A stretch of 64,000 nt of DNA from positions 310,001 through 374,000 of the forward strand of contig NZ_BOOC01000002.1 of assembly GCF_016863035.1 (NCBI RefSeq), read 5' to 3'. The stretch is from Microbispora corallina (GTDB lineage: Bacteria; Actinomycetota; Actinomycetes; Streptosporangiales; Streptosporangiaceae). The position numbers were made by a program, and so were the translations under genes. Under the pieces are notes generated by a model. The model was not told where the DNA came from, did no database searches, and saw only the letters and a program-made list of their open reading frames with translations. This document shows, one piece after another, positions 1 through 7,984 of this stretch; within the stretch, counting starts at the first letter, position 1; each line of letters starts with the position of its first letter.

Positions 1-398
1 TCCGCCTGGCTGACGATGTCCTCCGGGTACCCGTACTTGACCTGGTGATCGGCGAACTCGTCCTCGTCGTCCAGGTGGACCCGGCCGTCAAGGAAGCGCA
101 GCACGTCGAGGTCCAGGTCGACCATGGTGACCTCGTCGTCCGTCCACTGCGGCACCGTGCTGACGTCGCAGTAGATCTCCGGATCGTGCGGCCGCGCGTT
201 GAAGGCCGCCGTCCACCACGCGTCCCGGGGGAAGAGCATGACCGACGCGAACTCGAAGACCGTGGGCGGCTCGTGCCCCCGCCGCGCGAGCATCCCGGCG
301 GGGCAGCCGATCCAGACGCCGTGCTCGTCCTCGCCGAGCAGCCGGCCGGGGTGGTTCCAGTGCAGCGATCCGCCGTACTTGCGGTACACGACCCTCAT
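1..398 (-). CDS. FomD/DUF402-domain protein, 3' end cut by the window
   Basis: Reading leftwards from ATG at 398, 132 residues are visible and the frame is open at the window edge. The sequence begins MRVVYRKYGGSLHWNHPGR and contains YCDVSTVPQW followed by an acidic VDLDLDVLRFLDG stretch. This matches the FomD-like barrel of DUF402 proteins, whose known members include nucleoside di-/triphosphate phosphatases and FomD (CMP release in fosfomycin biosynthesis). GTG at 407 is in frame and could be the start instead. It lies about 50 bp downstream of the RNase J stop on the same strand, so it may share that transcript. The exact substrate cannot be told. Confidence 0.75.
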   Translation of the reverse strand, partial: MRVVYRKYGGSLHWNHPGRLLGEDEHGVWIGCPAGMLARRGHEPPTVFEFASVMLFPRDAWWTAAFNARPHDPEIYCDVSTVPQWTDDEVTMVDLDLDVLRFLDGRVHLDDEDEFADHQVKYGYPEDIVSQA

Positions 399-455
399 CT
401 CGGACACGGGCGGGACGCTATGTCACGCCCGTCTCCGAGCACAACCGGATATCCG

Positions 456-2141
456 CTAGACCTCGACGACCACCGGGATGATCATCGGGCGGCGGCGGTA
501 GGTGTCGCTGACCCAGCGGCCCACCGTACGGCGGATGGTCCGGCGCAGTTGCAGGTCGTCGGCGACGCCCGCCGCGGCGACCTCCTGCAGGGCGGCCTCG
601 ATCTGCGGGATCACGGCGTCGAACGCCTCGGGGTCGATGCCCGATCCGCGCGCCGTGATCTCCGGCCCGCCCGTGAGCTTGCCGGTCGTGGAGTCGACGA
701 CCACGACGACCGAGATGAACCCCTCGTCGCCCAGGATCCGCCGGTCCTTGAGGGCCACGTCGGTGATGTCGCCGACCGAGGTGCCGTCCACGAACACGTA
801 GCCGCACGGGACGGCGCCGGCGATCCGTGCCCGGCCGTCGACCAGGTCGACGACCACGCCGTCGTCGGCGATCACGATGTTCTCGTCCGGGACGCCGGTC
901 AGCCCGGCCAGGCGGGCGTGCGCCCGCAGGTGCCGCCACTCCCCGTGCACCGGCATGAAGTTGGACGGCTTCGTGAGGTTGAGGACGTACAGCAGCTCGC
1001 CCGCGGCGGCGTGACCGGACACGTGCACCCGGGCGTTGCCCTTGTGGACGACGCGGGCGCCCCACCGGTTGAGGCCGTTGATGACCTTGTTGACCGCCGT
1101 CTCGTTGCCCGGGACCAGCGACGAGGCCAGCAGCACCGTGTCCCCGGCCGCGATGCGGATCGGGTGGTCGCGGTTGGCCATGCGCGACAGCGCCGCCATC
1201 GGCTCGCCCTGGGAGCCGGTGCAGATCAGCACCACGTCCTCCGGCGGCCACTCCTCGATCTCCCGGGAGTCGACCAGCAGGCCCGCCGGCACCTTCAGGT
1301 AGCCGAGGTCGCGCGCCACTCCCATGTTGCGCACCATCGAGCGGCCGATCAGCGCGACCTTGCGGCCGTGCTTCTCCGCCGCGTCCATGATCTGCTGCAC
1401 GCGGTGGATGTGCGAGGCGAAGCTGGCGACGATGATCCGCTTGTCGGCCGTGCGGAAGACGTCGTCGATGACCGGCGCGATCTCGCGCTCGCTCGTGACG
1501 AATCCCGGCACCTCGGCGTTGGTCGAGTCCGACATGAGCAGGTCGACGCCCTCGGACCCCAGCCGCGCGAACGCCCCGAGGTCGGTCAGCCGCCCGTCCA
1601 GCGGAAGCTGGTCCATCTTGAAGTCGCCGGTGTGCAGCACGATTCCGGCGGGCGTGCGGATCGCCACCGCCAGCGCGTCCGGGATCGAGTGGTTGACCGA
1701 GACGAACTCGCAGTCGAACGGCCCGAACGCGCGCCGCTCCCCCTCGATCACCTCGACCTTGACCGGCTGGATCCGGTGCTCCGACAGCTTGCTCTCGATC
1801 AGCCCGAGCGTGAGCCGCGAGCCCACCAGCGGGATGTCGCGCCGCTCGCGCAGCAGGTACGGCACGGCGCCGATGTGGTCCTCGTGCGCGTGCGTGAGCA
1901 CGACCGCCTCGATGTCGTCCAGCCGGCCCCGGATGTAGTCGAAGTCGGGCAGGATGAGATCGACGCCGGGCTGGTCGGGCTCGGGGAACAGCACGCCGCA
2001 GTCGACGACGAGCAGGCGGCCGTCGTACTCGAAGACCGCCATGTTGCGGCCGATCTCCCCCAGGCCGCCCAGGGCCACGATGCGCAGGCCGTTCTCCGCC
2101 AGTGGCGGGGGCGGTCCCAACTCGGGGTGCGGATGACTCAT
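456..2141 (-). CDS. rnj: Ribonuclease J
   Basis: A 561-residue protein of the usual RNase J length. It is a metallo-beta-lactamase/beta-CASP nuclease that does 5'-3' exonuclease and endonuclease work in mRNA decay and rRNA maturation. The zinc motif HAHEDH is at residues 84-89, preceded by IVALGGLGEIGRNM, and VNHSIPDA and LHTGDFK supply further conserved blocks. The ATG at 2141 follows a GAGG-like ribosome site. It lies downstream of dapA on the same strand, the standard actinobacterial arrangement. Confidence 0.97.
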   Translation of the reverse strand: MSHPHPELGPPPPLAENGLRIVALGGLGEIGRNMAVFEYDGRLLVVDCGVLFPEPDQPGVDLILPDFDYIRGRLDDIEAVVLTHAHEDHIGAVPYLLRERRDIPLVGSRLTLGLIESKLSEHRIQPVKVEVIEGERRAFGPFDCEFVSVNHSIPDALAVAIRTPAGIVLHTGDFKMDQLPLDGRLTDLGAFARLGSEGVDLLMSDSTNAEVPGFVTSEREIAPVIDDVFRTADKRIIVASFASHIHRVQQIMDAAEKHGRKVALIGRSMVRNMGVARDLGYLKVPAGLLVDSREIEEWPPEDVVLICTGSQGEPMAALSRMANRDHPIRIAAGDTVLLASSLVPGNETAVNKVINGLNRWGARVVHKGNARVHVSGHAAAGELLYVLNLTKPSNFMPVHGEWRHLRAHARLAGLTGVPDENIVIADDGVVVDLVDGRARIAGAVPCGYVFVDGTSVGDITDVALKDRRILGDEGFISVVVVVDSTTGKLTGGPEITARGSGIDPEAFDAVIPQIEAALQEVAAAGVADDLQLRRTIRRTVGRWVSDTYRRRPMIIPVVVEV

Positions 2142-2229
2142 GCCCCCTCCTCGCCCGTCGGCCTGAGGCGGCGTGCCGTGTCGTCGCGTCGCTTACCGTT
2201 TGTCTGGCTCATTCGTCTCCATCTGTGTG

Positions 2230-3147
2230 CTAACTGTCGGCAAGTTTGAGACCTCCTGCGATGAGGTCCTCACGCAATGCGGCGATCTGCTCGCCGGTGG
2301 CGTCCACGAGCGGCGGCCGGACGTGTCCCGCGTCCTGGCCGGCCAGCCTCAGCGCCGCCTTCGTCATGATCGCGCCCTGGGTGCGGGTCATGATCGCCGT
2401 CACGACCGGGATCAGCTGACGGTGGACGGCCAGGGCGCCCGCCACGTCGCCGGAACGGTACATCTCGCCCATGGAGGCCAGCTCGGCGCCGGCCACGTGG
2501 CCCACCACGCTGACGAAGCCGGCCGCGCCGACCGAGAGCCAGGGCAGGTTCAGCAGGTCGTCGCCGGAGTAGAAGACGAGCTTCGAGGCCGTCATGACGT
2601 GGGAGCCGGCGAACAGGTCGCCCTTCGCGTCCTTCACCGCGACGACGCGGGGGTGCTCCGCGAGCCTCAGCAGCGTGTCGGTCGCGATCGGGACGCCGGA
2701 GCGCCCGGGGATGTCGTACAGCATCACCGGCAGCGCGGTCGCGTCGGCGACCGCGGTGAAGTGCCGGAACAGGCCCTCCTGCGGCGGCTTGTTGTAGTAC
2801 GGGGTGACCACCAGGAGACCGTGCGCGCCCGCCCGCTCGGCGGCCCTGGCGAGCTCGACGCTGTGATGGGTGTCGTTGGTGCCCGCGCCGGCGACGACGA
2901 CGGCTCGGTCGCCCACGGCCTCCACGACCGCCCTGAGGATGCGGTCCTTCTCGTCGTCACTGGTGGTCGGGGACTCCCCCGTCGTGCCGCTGACCACGAG
3001 CCCGTCGTTGCGCTGCTCGTCGACCAGATATACGGCCAGCCGCTGGACGCCCTCGTAGTCGACGGCGCCGTCAGAGGTGAACGGCGTGACCATGGCGGTC
3101 AGCATCCGGCCGAAGGGGGCGTCTGAGGTTCCGGTTGGCGATGCCAT
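2230..3147 (-). CDS. dapA: 4-hydroxy-tetrahydrodipicolinate synthase
   Basis: This enzyme condenses pyruvate with aspartate semialdehyde in the lysine/diaminopimelate pathway. I prefer the ATG at 3147 (305 residues, normal family length); an in-frame start at 3192 would add 15 poorly conserved residues. GTTGESPT binds the pyruvate carboxylate, VTPYYNKP carries the catalytic Tyr, and the Schiff-base Lys is about residue 172 in VAVKDAKGD. It sits 88 bp upstream of rnj. Its usual neighbour dapB is about 18 kb away at 21309-22046, with unrelated genes between. Confidence 0.95.
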   Translation of the reverse strand: MASPTGTSDAPFGRMLTAMVTPFTSDGAVDYEGVQRLAVYLVDEQRNDGLVVSGTTGESPTTSDDEKDRILRAVVEAVGDRAVVVAGAGTNDTHHSVELARAAERAGAHGLLVVTPYYNKPPQEGLFRHFTAVADATALPVMLYDIPGRSGVPIATDTLLRLAEHPRVVAVKDAKGDLFAGSHVMTASKLVFYSGDDLLNLPWLSVGAAGFVSVVGHVAGAELASMGEMYRSGDVAGALAVHRQLIPVVTAIMTRTQGAIMTKAALRLAGQDAGHVRPPLVDATGEQIAALREDLIAGGLKLADS

Positions 3148-3305
3148 AGACGGAACGCTACCCGGATCCACGCGGCCGGTGGACCTCGCCACCCCGTTAT
3201 GGCCGGTGGTTATGCCCGCGTCGCGACGACTGCCGGGATTGGGATGATCGCGCGGGTGCCGGAGAGGGGTCTCCGGCGATCACCGCCCTGCCCCGGACAG
3301 CGAAA

Positions 3306-3349
3306 GAGGCCGCCGATATGTGCTCGGGGGTACACACATCAGCGACCTC
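3306..3349 (-). terminator. Long hairpin with G-U pairs, likely terminator on the minus strand
   Basis: Arms 3306-3322 and 3333-3349 form a 17-bp stem with a 10-nt loop. On the plus strand three positions mismatch, but in minus-strand RNA all three become G-U pairs, so the stem is unbroken only in that orientation. A short U run (UUUCG) follows on the minus strand. It lies about 80 bp downstream of the 3428-3751 gene and upstream of dapA, so I read it as the terminator of the former. Confidence 0.5.
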
Positions 3350-3427
3350 TATCCGAGAATCGCCGCGTCTTACGCCCGTGTTACACGCCGATGGGAAGAA
3401 TTTTGCGGATAGCCCGAAGCGCGCCGC

Positions 3428-3751
3428 TCATCGGGCCTGACCTGTGATCAACCTCTCCCAGAGCGCCTCCATGCGCACCGTGATGAGTCGCTCGCTCTCA
3501 TGGATGCTCGGGCCCTCGGCGTTCCGCACCGTCCTGCGGATGAACAGCAGCCCACCGGAGTGACACAGCTCATAGATGATCGGGACGCACTCGCAGGTGT
3601 GCCGCCGCACGCGGACCACGTCGCTGCGCCGGGTCGGGGACAGCCAGACGATCGGCTCGAAGCCACGCATCACGGGCGCGAGATGGAGCCCGTGATAGGG
3701 GGGCGGGAGCGGAATTTCAGCAGGTGACCGCGTAACGTCAGATTGGTCCAT
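3428..3751 (-). CDS. Hypothetical protein beside a GntR regulator
   Basis: A 107-residue protein that I do not recognise. The start is ATG 3751, with AAAGG about 8 nt upstream. It is soluble with no signal peptide: a Pro-rich N-terminus, a central WLSPTRRSDVVRVRRHTCEC stretch with two Cys, then a basic/hydrophobic C-terminal half. It is divergent from the GntR/UTRA gene at 3865, sharing a 113-bp intergenic region, so it may be that regulator's target. A similar layout (GntR next to a protein of about 108 residues) recurs at 46306-47522, although the two small proteins do not look alike. Confidence 0.6.
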   Translation of the reverse strand: MDQSDVTRSPAEIPLPPPYHGLHLAPVMRGFEPIVWLSPTRRSDVVRVRRHTCECVPIIYELCHSGGLLFIRRTVRNAEGPSIHESERLITVRMEALWERLITGQAR

Positions 3752-3864
3752 TTGCCGACCTTTCACCGCGCAAAGTTGGAGTCACAGGTAGCGGCCGTTA
3801 CTCTCGGTTGCCCTCCGGATACGCCAAGATTGGGAAACCCTCGTCACCCCCCCGGGATGGATTG

Positions 3865-4602
3865 ATGGCCAACTCTGATCCGGTCTACCTGCGTGTAGTC
3901 GAGGACCTTCGCCGCCAGATCGTCGACGGGACGCTCCCTCCAGGGGCGCCCATCCCGTCGCGGCATCAGATCACCAGGAAGTACAGCGTCGGTGAGACGG
4001 CCGCCCGTCACGCCCTGCGCGTGCTCGCCCAGGAGGGTCTGATCATCGGGCGGGTGGGGTCCGGGCACCGCGTGCGGGAGAGGCCGACCCTGCTCCCGCT
4101 GCACCGCACCCGCACCACCGAGCCGCTCGCGGCGTTCGCCGCGGACGTGCAGTCCGGGGGACGGCACCCCACGTGCACATGGCGCAGCGAGCTCGCCGAC
4201 GCGCCGCCCGAGATCGCGCAGCGCCTGCGGGTCAGCGAGTGGAGCCCGGTGATCCGGGTCCGCTCTGTCCTCCGCGGCGACGGCCGCCCGCTGCAGCTCC
4301 TCACGTCGTACGAGCCGGTCGAGTTCGGCCAGAGCCAGGCGCCGGAGGAGGGCTCGGGCGAGCGCAGGAGCGCCGCCTTCCGGCTCGCGGCCGGCGGCAC
4401 GCCGATCACCGAGATCGGCGAGACGGTCCACGTCCGCGTGCCGCAGCCGACCGAGAGCGACCTGCTGGAGCTGCCCGCCGGCGTGCAGGTGCTCCACGTG
4501 GAGCGCACCTACTGGGCCGGCGACCGCGCCGTCGAGACGACCGACGCGGTGATCCCTGGCGACAGGTTCCGCCTGGTCTACGGCATTCCCGTCTCCCTCT
4601 GA
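3865..4602 (+). CDS. GntR-family regulator with UTRA effector domain
   Basis: A 245-residue protein starting at ATG 3865 (MANSDPVYLRVVEDLRRQI). The winged-helix domain fills residues 1-75, with PSRHQITRKYSVGETAARHA as the recognition region and GRVGSGHRV as the wing. From about residue 95 a UTRA-type ligand domain follows (VIRVRSVLRGDGRPLQLL, later LHVERTYWAGDRAVETTD). Such proteins bind sugars, amino acids or related effectors; the ligand here is not evident. It is divergent from the hypothetical gene at 3428 and 52 bp upstream of radC. Confidence 0.88.
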   Translation: MANSDPVYLRVVEDLRRQIVDGTLPPGAPIPSRHQITRKYSVGETAARHALRVLAQEGLIIGRVGSGHRVRERPTLLPLHRTRTTEPLAAFAADVQSGGRHPTCTWRSELADAPPEIAQRLRVSEWSPVIRVRSVLRGDGRPLQLLTSYEPVEFGQSQAPEEGSGERRSAAFRLAAGGTPITEIGETVHVRVPQPTESDLLELPAGVQVLHVERTYWAGDRAVETTDAVIPGDRFRLVYGIPVSL

Positions 4603-4654
4603 CTGTCGGTGCCCGCTGGTACAACCGATCCGGTTGTCCCATCCGGAGGTGCCG

Positions 4655-5308
4655 ATGCGCGTGAAGGATCTGCCCGAGGCCGACCAGCCGCGCGAGCGGC
4701 TCCTGGCGTCCGGCGCCGCGGCGCTGGCCGACCGCGAGCTGCTCGCCCTGCTGCTCGGCTCGGGCAGCAGGGGCGTCAGCGCCGTGGAGCTCGCCTCCAA
4801 GGTCATCGCGCACTGCGGCGACCTCGGGGAGCTCTCCCGGGCGGAGGCCCACCGGCTCCTCGCCGTGCCGGGCGTCGGCCCGGCCAAGGCCGCCCGGGTC
4901 GCCGCGGCGTTCCATCTCGTCCGGCGCGCCCAGGCCGAGCCCGGGCGCAGCCGCATCACGTGCTCGGCCGACATCGCCGCGGCGGCCGCGCCCCTCCTGC
5001 ACGGGCACCCGAGGGAACGGCTCGTGGTGGTGGTCTGCGACGCCCGCGGCGCCGTGCTCCGCCGCGCCCTCGTCAGCGAGGGCGGGAGCGACCACACTCC
5101 AGCACCTGTCCGCGACATCGTCACCACCGTCCTCGTCTCCGGCGGTGCCGCCTTCGGCCTCGCCCACAACCACCCGAGCGGTTCGCTCGATCCCAGCGCC
5201 GCCGACCTCGAGGTCACGGCCCTCCTCCACGAGGCCGCGGAGACCGTCGGCCTGAGGTTCCTCGACCACGTGATCGTCACCGACACCGCCTGGCGCCGGA
5301 TCCCCTGA
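4655..5308 (+). CDS. radC: RadC-family JAB-domain protein
   Basis: A 217-residue protein of normal RadC length. GGAGG at 4644-4648 fixes ATG 4655; an upstream in-frame TTG at 4634 is less likely. Residues 1-100 form the UPF0758 N-terminal helix-hairpin-helix part (VPGVGPAKAARVAAAF). The JAB metalloprotease-like motif is HNHPSG at 171-176, followed by SLDPSAADLEVT. The molecular role of RadC is unsettled; homologues often sit on mobile DNA, which suits its position in the block that separates dapA from dapB. Confidence 0.9.
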   Translation: MRVKDLPEADQPRERLLASGAAALADRELLALLLGSGSRGVSAVELASKVIAHCGDLGELSRAEAHRLLAVPGVGPAKAARVAAAFHLVRRAQAEPGRSRITCSADIAAAAAPLLHGHPRERLVVVVCDARGAVLRRALVSEGGSDHTPAPVRDIVTTVLVSGGAAFGLAHNHPSGSLDPSAADLEVTALLHEAAETVGLRFLDHVIVTDTAWRRIP

Positions 5309-5338
5309 CCTCTCTCCCGAATGCTCGTCTGCATAATA

Positions 5339-5364
5339 CGTCTAGTTGTATCGCTCCGTCTAGT
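5339..5364 (+). promoter_or_regulatory. Direct-repeat operator upstream of first double-HTH gene
   Basis: CGTCTAGT occurs at 5339-5346 and again at 5357-5364, with an 18-bp repeat period. The same 8-mer recurs at 5926-5933 before the paralogous gene, again with a related half-site 18 bp on. Sharing of sequence and period by both promoters suggests a common operator, possibly autoregulatory. Confidence 0.5.
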
Positions 5365-5420
5365 GCAAACATAACGCCCAATCAGGCATAGTCGCCCATC
5401 TATGCTCGTTATCGGTCGCC

Positions 5421-5433
5421 TATGGTGCGATCG
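5421..5433 (+). promoter_or_regulatory. Leaderless promoter -10 for the 5433 gene
   Basis: TATGGT at 5421-5426 is followed by six bases and then the GTG start at 5433, so transcription would begin at or near the start codon. No ribosome site is present. There is no convincing -35 hexamer, which fits a promoter needing an activator. Confidence 0.45.
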
Positions 5434-5915
5434 TGCTCGACCATGACGGTGACACTCACCTGTATGTGCAGATCGCGGAGTTCATCCGCGAGCGCATCCA
5501 GCGCGGCGACCTTCTCCCGGGACATCCGATTCCCAGCGAGGCCGCGATCCAGAGCGAGTTCGGGGTGGCCCGCACGACGGCCCGGCGCGCCTTCCACATG
5601 CTGCGGGAGGAAGGGCTCATCTACACGGTGCAGGGCGAGGGCACGTTCGTCGGCTCCCCGGACGCGGCCCCGAGAGAGCCGCGCACGACGCCGATGTACC
5701 GCAAGATCGCCGAGGACCTCGCCGGCCGGATCCGGGGTGGAGAGCTTCTCCCCCGCCGCGCCGTTCCCAGCGAGACGGCCCTCGTCCAGCAGTACGAGGT
5801 GGCCCGGGAAACCGCCCGGAAGGCGATCGCCCTCCTCCGGGAGCAGGGCTGGGTCTACACCGTTCCCCAGCGCGGCACCTTCGTCTCCCCCGAGGAGAAC
5901 TGGCCCGCGAGTTGA
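5433..5915 (+). CDS. Tandem double-wHTH GntR-type regulator, copy 1
   Basis: A 160-residue protein made of two consecutive GntR winged-helix domains and nothing else. Domain A (about 8-74) runs LYVQIAEFIRERIQRG to GEGTFVG, and domain B (about 86-154) runs MYRKIAEDLAGRIRGG to PQRGTFVSPEE. There is no UTRA, FCD or aminotransferase effector domain. The start is GTG 5433, without a Shine-Dalgarno sequence but with -10 TATGGT six bases upstream. The next gene (5960) has the same layout, and matching domains resemble each other more across genes than within a gene. A tandem duplication inside an ancestor followed by gene duplication explains this. Targets are unknown. Confidence 0.85.
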   Translation: MLDHDGDTHLYVQIAEFIRERIQRGDLLPGHPIPSEAAIQSEFGVARTTARRAFHMLREEGLIYTVQGEGTFVGSPDAAPREPRTTPMYRKIAEDLAGRIRGGELLPRRAVPSETALVQQYEVARETARKAIALLREQGWVYTVPQRGTFVSPEENWPAS

Positions 5916-5925
5916 CGGTTCGCCT

Positions 5926-5953
5926 CGTCTAGTCGTCTCGCCTTGTCTACGGT
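5926..5953 (+). promoter_or_regulatory. Operator and leaderless promoter of second double-HTH gene
   Basis: CGTCTAGT at 5926-5933 and a degenerate copy TGTCTACG at 5944-5951 repeat the 18-bp period seen at 5339-5364. The second copy overlaps the -10 TACGGT (5948-5953), which is six bases from ATG 5960, the same spacing as in the first gene. A protein on this site would cover the -10 element. Confidence 0.5.
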
Positions 5954-5959
5954 GGGCTC

Positions 5960-6439
5960 ATGCTCGATCGCGAGGGGCCCGTACCGCTCTACAAACAGAT
6001 CGCCGAGACCATCGGGGAACAGATCCGCCGGGGAGATCTGGCCGACGGAGACCCGGTTCCGAGCGAGGCGGAACTGGAGACCGGCTACGGCGTCGCCCGC
6101 ACGACGGCGCGGCGGGTCGCCCGCGAACTACGGGACCTCGGCCTCGTACGCACGGTTCCGGGCGAAGGCACCTTCGTCGGCAGAGGGCCGATCCGCCGGG
6201 CCCGCCGGAGGATCCCCGCCCACGAGCGGATCAGCCTGGAGATCACCGAGCGCATCCGGCGCCAGGAGCTCAAACCGAACCGGCCCATACCCAGCGAGAA
6301 GTCGCTCATGCAGCAGTACGGAGTGGCCAAGGTGACCGTCCGGCAGGCCGTGGCGTCCCTGCGCGCCCAGGGCTGGGTCTTCACCGTCCCGCAGCGCGGA
6401 AGCTACGTGTCACCTGAGGAGAGGTGGCCGACCGGCTGA
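5960..6439 (+). CDS. Tandem double-wHTH GntR-type regulator, copy 2
   Basis: A 159-residue paralogue of the 5433 product. Domain A (about 8-74) is LYKQIAETIGEQIRRG to GEGTFVG, and domain B (about 85-153) is SLEITERIRRQELKPN to PQRGSYVSPEE. Both genes end domain B with the block GWVxTVPQRGxxVSPEExWP. There is again no effector domain. ATG 5960 has no ribosome site but lies six bases after TACGGT, so it is probably leaderless. With two DNA-binding domains per chain the protein could bind a direct repeat as a monomer, matching the 18-bp repeated sites upstream. Function is otherwise unknown. Confidence 0.85.
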   Translation: MLDREGPVPLYKQIAETIGEQIRRGDLADGDPVPSEAELETGYGVARTTARRVARELRDLGLVRTVPGEGTFVGRGPIRRARRRIPAHERISLEITERIRRQELKPNRPIPSEKSLMQQYGVAKVTVRQAVASLRAQGWVFTVPQRGSYVSPEERWPTG

Positions 6440-6448
6440 CCCGGTCGG

Positions 6449-7180
6449 GTGCCGGCTGACACAATCCGAATCTTGTGGACCCGCATCTGGCTCACGTCGT
6501 CCGACATCGCGGGGGTCGCCCGCGCGTGCGCGCGGAAACGGTACGCCGAGGCCCGGTCCTCGCTGTGGCCGATGGCCCGCGCTGATCCCTCCGGCCCGGT
6601 CCCCGTCCTCCTCGGGGCGCTGGTCGACGTGCGCGAGGGCCGGCACGCCGGCGCACGGGAGCGGATCTCGCGCGGCGAGTCCCTGCTCCGCCCCGTCGAC
6701 CTGTTCCGCGCCAGCCAGTCTTCGCGGTCATGGGTGAGACGACCCGCGCGCGGCTGTACGGCCTGCGCGCGGCACGGGCGGAGGAGGGCGGGTGGCGGGT
6801 CCAGGCCTGGTGCGCCACCCTTCTCACCCCGTGGTCCCCCCCTGGCGATCGCCGCGGCGCGGCGCGCCGTCGCGCTCGCCCCGGACCGGCCGGAGGCGCA
6901 TCTGGTCCTGGGCGCCGCCCTGCATACTTCGGCGCCGCTTCCCGCCCCCACCCGCCGCGCCGAGACCGTCGCCGTCCTCGAACGCGCCCTCGACCTCGCT
7001 CCGGCGAACCGGCGGACGCAGGACCTACTGGCCCGGGCCCGGATGCCGAGGAGACGTCGCCTCCTCCGCCGCCTCCGCTGGACCCTGCTCGGCGTCGGAG
7101 TGGTCGCCGCGCTGGGCGCGATCGGCGCAGCACCGCGGCCCGCACACCGCCCCGGCGGTGCGCGGTCCTCACCCGGCTGA
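6449..7180 (+). pseudogene. Likely decayed TPR and membrane-anchor gene
   Basis: One frame reads VARACARKRYAEARSSL and later AIAAARRAVALAPDRPEAHL and AVLERALDLAPANRRTQDLL, which are recognisable tetratricopeptide helices, followed by a basic patch and a hydrophobic segment (TLLGVGVVAALGAIGAA). Between them, roughly 6720-6840, this frame gives Arg/Gly-rich text unlike protein, while the frame starting at 6730 gives better sequence (MGETTRARLYGLRAARAEEG). Two compensating frameshifts, real or from sequencing, would explain this. The original function cannot be recovered. Confidence 0.4.
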
Positions 7181-7204
7181 CGACCGGCCGGCGGCGGGAC
7201 GATC

Positions 7205-7561
7205 GTGCCTGTCCTCGCCCTCGCCGCCGTCCCGGCCGGTGCGGCGCTCGCGGCCGCCGGTGCCTGGTGGATCGGCTGGCCGGCTGCTCGGCGCTGCGCC
7301 GAGGCGAGCGTGCTGCTGCGGGTCTTCGCCCTGCTGGCCGTCGCCGTCGTCGCGCTCACCGTCGTCCTCGCCGAGGATGTCTCCCTGAGCACCGGCTGGT
7401 GGAACGCCGTGTGCGCCGGCCTCGTCTGCTGGGCCGTCGGCGGCGGCATCCTGGCGCTGGCCCGGGCTCAGCGCGCCGGCGGGATCACTCCTCGCCGGAG
7501 AAGCGTTCCCAGGCGGACTGGCGGGTCATGTCGAGGGCGGCGCCGATCCTGGCCCAGGTGA
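7205..7561 (+). CDS. Small putative membrane protein
   Basis: A 118-residue frame from GTG 7205. Residues about 2-27, 37-57 and 65-88 are hydrophobic enough to be three membrane segments (for example [20 protein letters not shown]). The last 30 residues are Arg-rich and overlap the convergent 7485-7862 gene, so the true stop or frame may differ. It may belong to the degraded TPR gene just upstream. No family is recognised. Confidence 0.35.
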   Translation: MPVLALAAVPAGAALAAAGAWWIGWPAARRCAEASVLLRVFALLAVAVVALTVVLAEDVSLSTGWWNAVCAGLVCWAVGGGILALARAQRAGGITPRRRSVPRRTGGSCRGRRRSWPR

Positions 7562-7862
7562 CGCCCCGGTCCCGGAGGCGTTCGACCCAGACCCGCAGAT
7601 TGGCCTCGACCTGCGCGCTCACCGCGGCGACCTTGGGGAGGAACTCGAGGATCTCCTCGTCGGACATGCTCTCCGCCCAGGGGATCTCGGGAGGCGGGGG
7701 AGGCTGCGTGGAGAGGACCTCGCTCATGATGTCGTTGCACAGGGCCACGCACATGTCGCAGATGAAGACACCGGGCCCGGCGATCATCTTGGTGACCTCG
7801 GTCTTCGGTTTCGAGCAGAACGAGCAGCGGATGTCCTGCTCGGCGGTGGAGGGGGCGGGCAT
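7485..7862 (-). CDS. ClpX-type C4 zinc-finger protein with HTH-like tail
   Basis: A 125-residue protein. Cys13, Cys16, Cys35 and Cys38 (CSFC ... CDMC) form the zinc-binding domain normally found at the N-terminus of the ClpX unfoldase ([33 protein letters not shown]). The ATPase part of ClpX is absent. Instead a Pro-rich linker (55-65) leads to a helical C-terminus ending [20 protein letters not shown], which resembles a helix-turn-helix. It could be a DNA-binding or ClpP/ClpX-adaptor protein; both are inferences. Confidence 0.8.
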   Translation of the reverse strand: MPAPSTAEQDIRCSFCSKPKTEVTKMIAGPGVFICDMCVALCNDIMSEVLSTQPPPPPEIPWAESMSDEEILEFLPKVAAVSAQVEANLRVWVERLRDRGVTWARIGAALDMTRQSAWERFSGEE

Positions 7863-7937
7863 GTGTTCTCCGGAGGTATCGCGTCAGGCGTTTCCTGACA
7901 GAGTGTGCCGCGTAAGGCGCTCCCTGACAAGCCTCCT

Positions 7938-7984
7938 CTACATAGGTAGTGTGCCCAGATCTACATAGGTAGTACGGTGGAGGC
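7938..7984 (+). promoter_or_regulatory. PadR promoter with duplicated operator
   Basis: CTACATAGGTAGT occurs twice, at 7938-7950 and 7961-7973, with a 23-bp period. Each copy contains the dyad CTAC-N4-GTAG. The second copy touches the -10 TACGGT (7973-7978), which is six bases from ATG 7985, suggesting a leaderless, autorepressed padR promoter. Confidence 0.6.

Noticed and set aside
45-2249. Long plus-strand open frame (734 codons) across RNase J
   Set aside because: It is the antisense shadow of rnj; the translation is Arg/Val/Asp-rich with no family features, as expected from high-GC codon bias.
3258-3277. 7-bp hairpin GCCGGAG/CTCCGGC upstream of dapA
   Set aside because: Short and GC-only in a GC-rich gap; not distinct enough to call a terminator or riboswitch.
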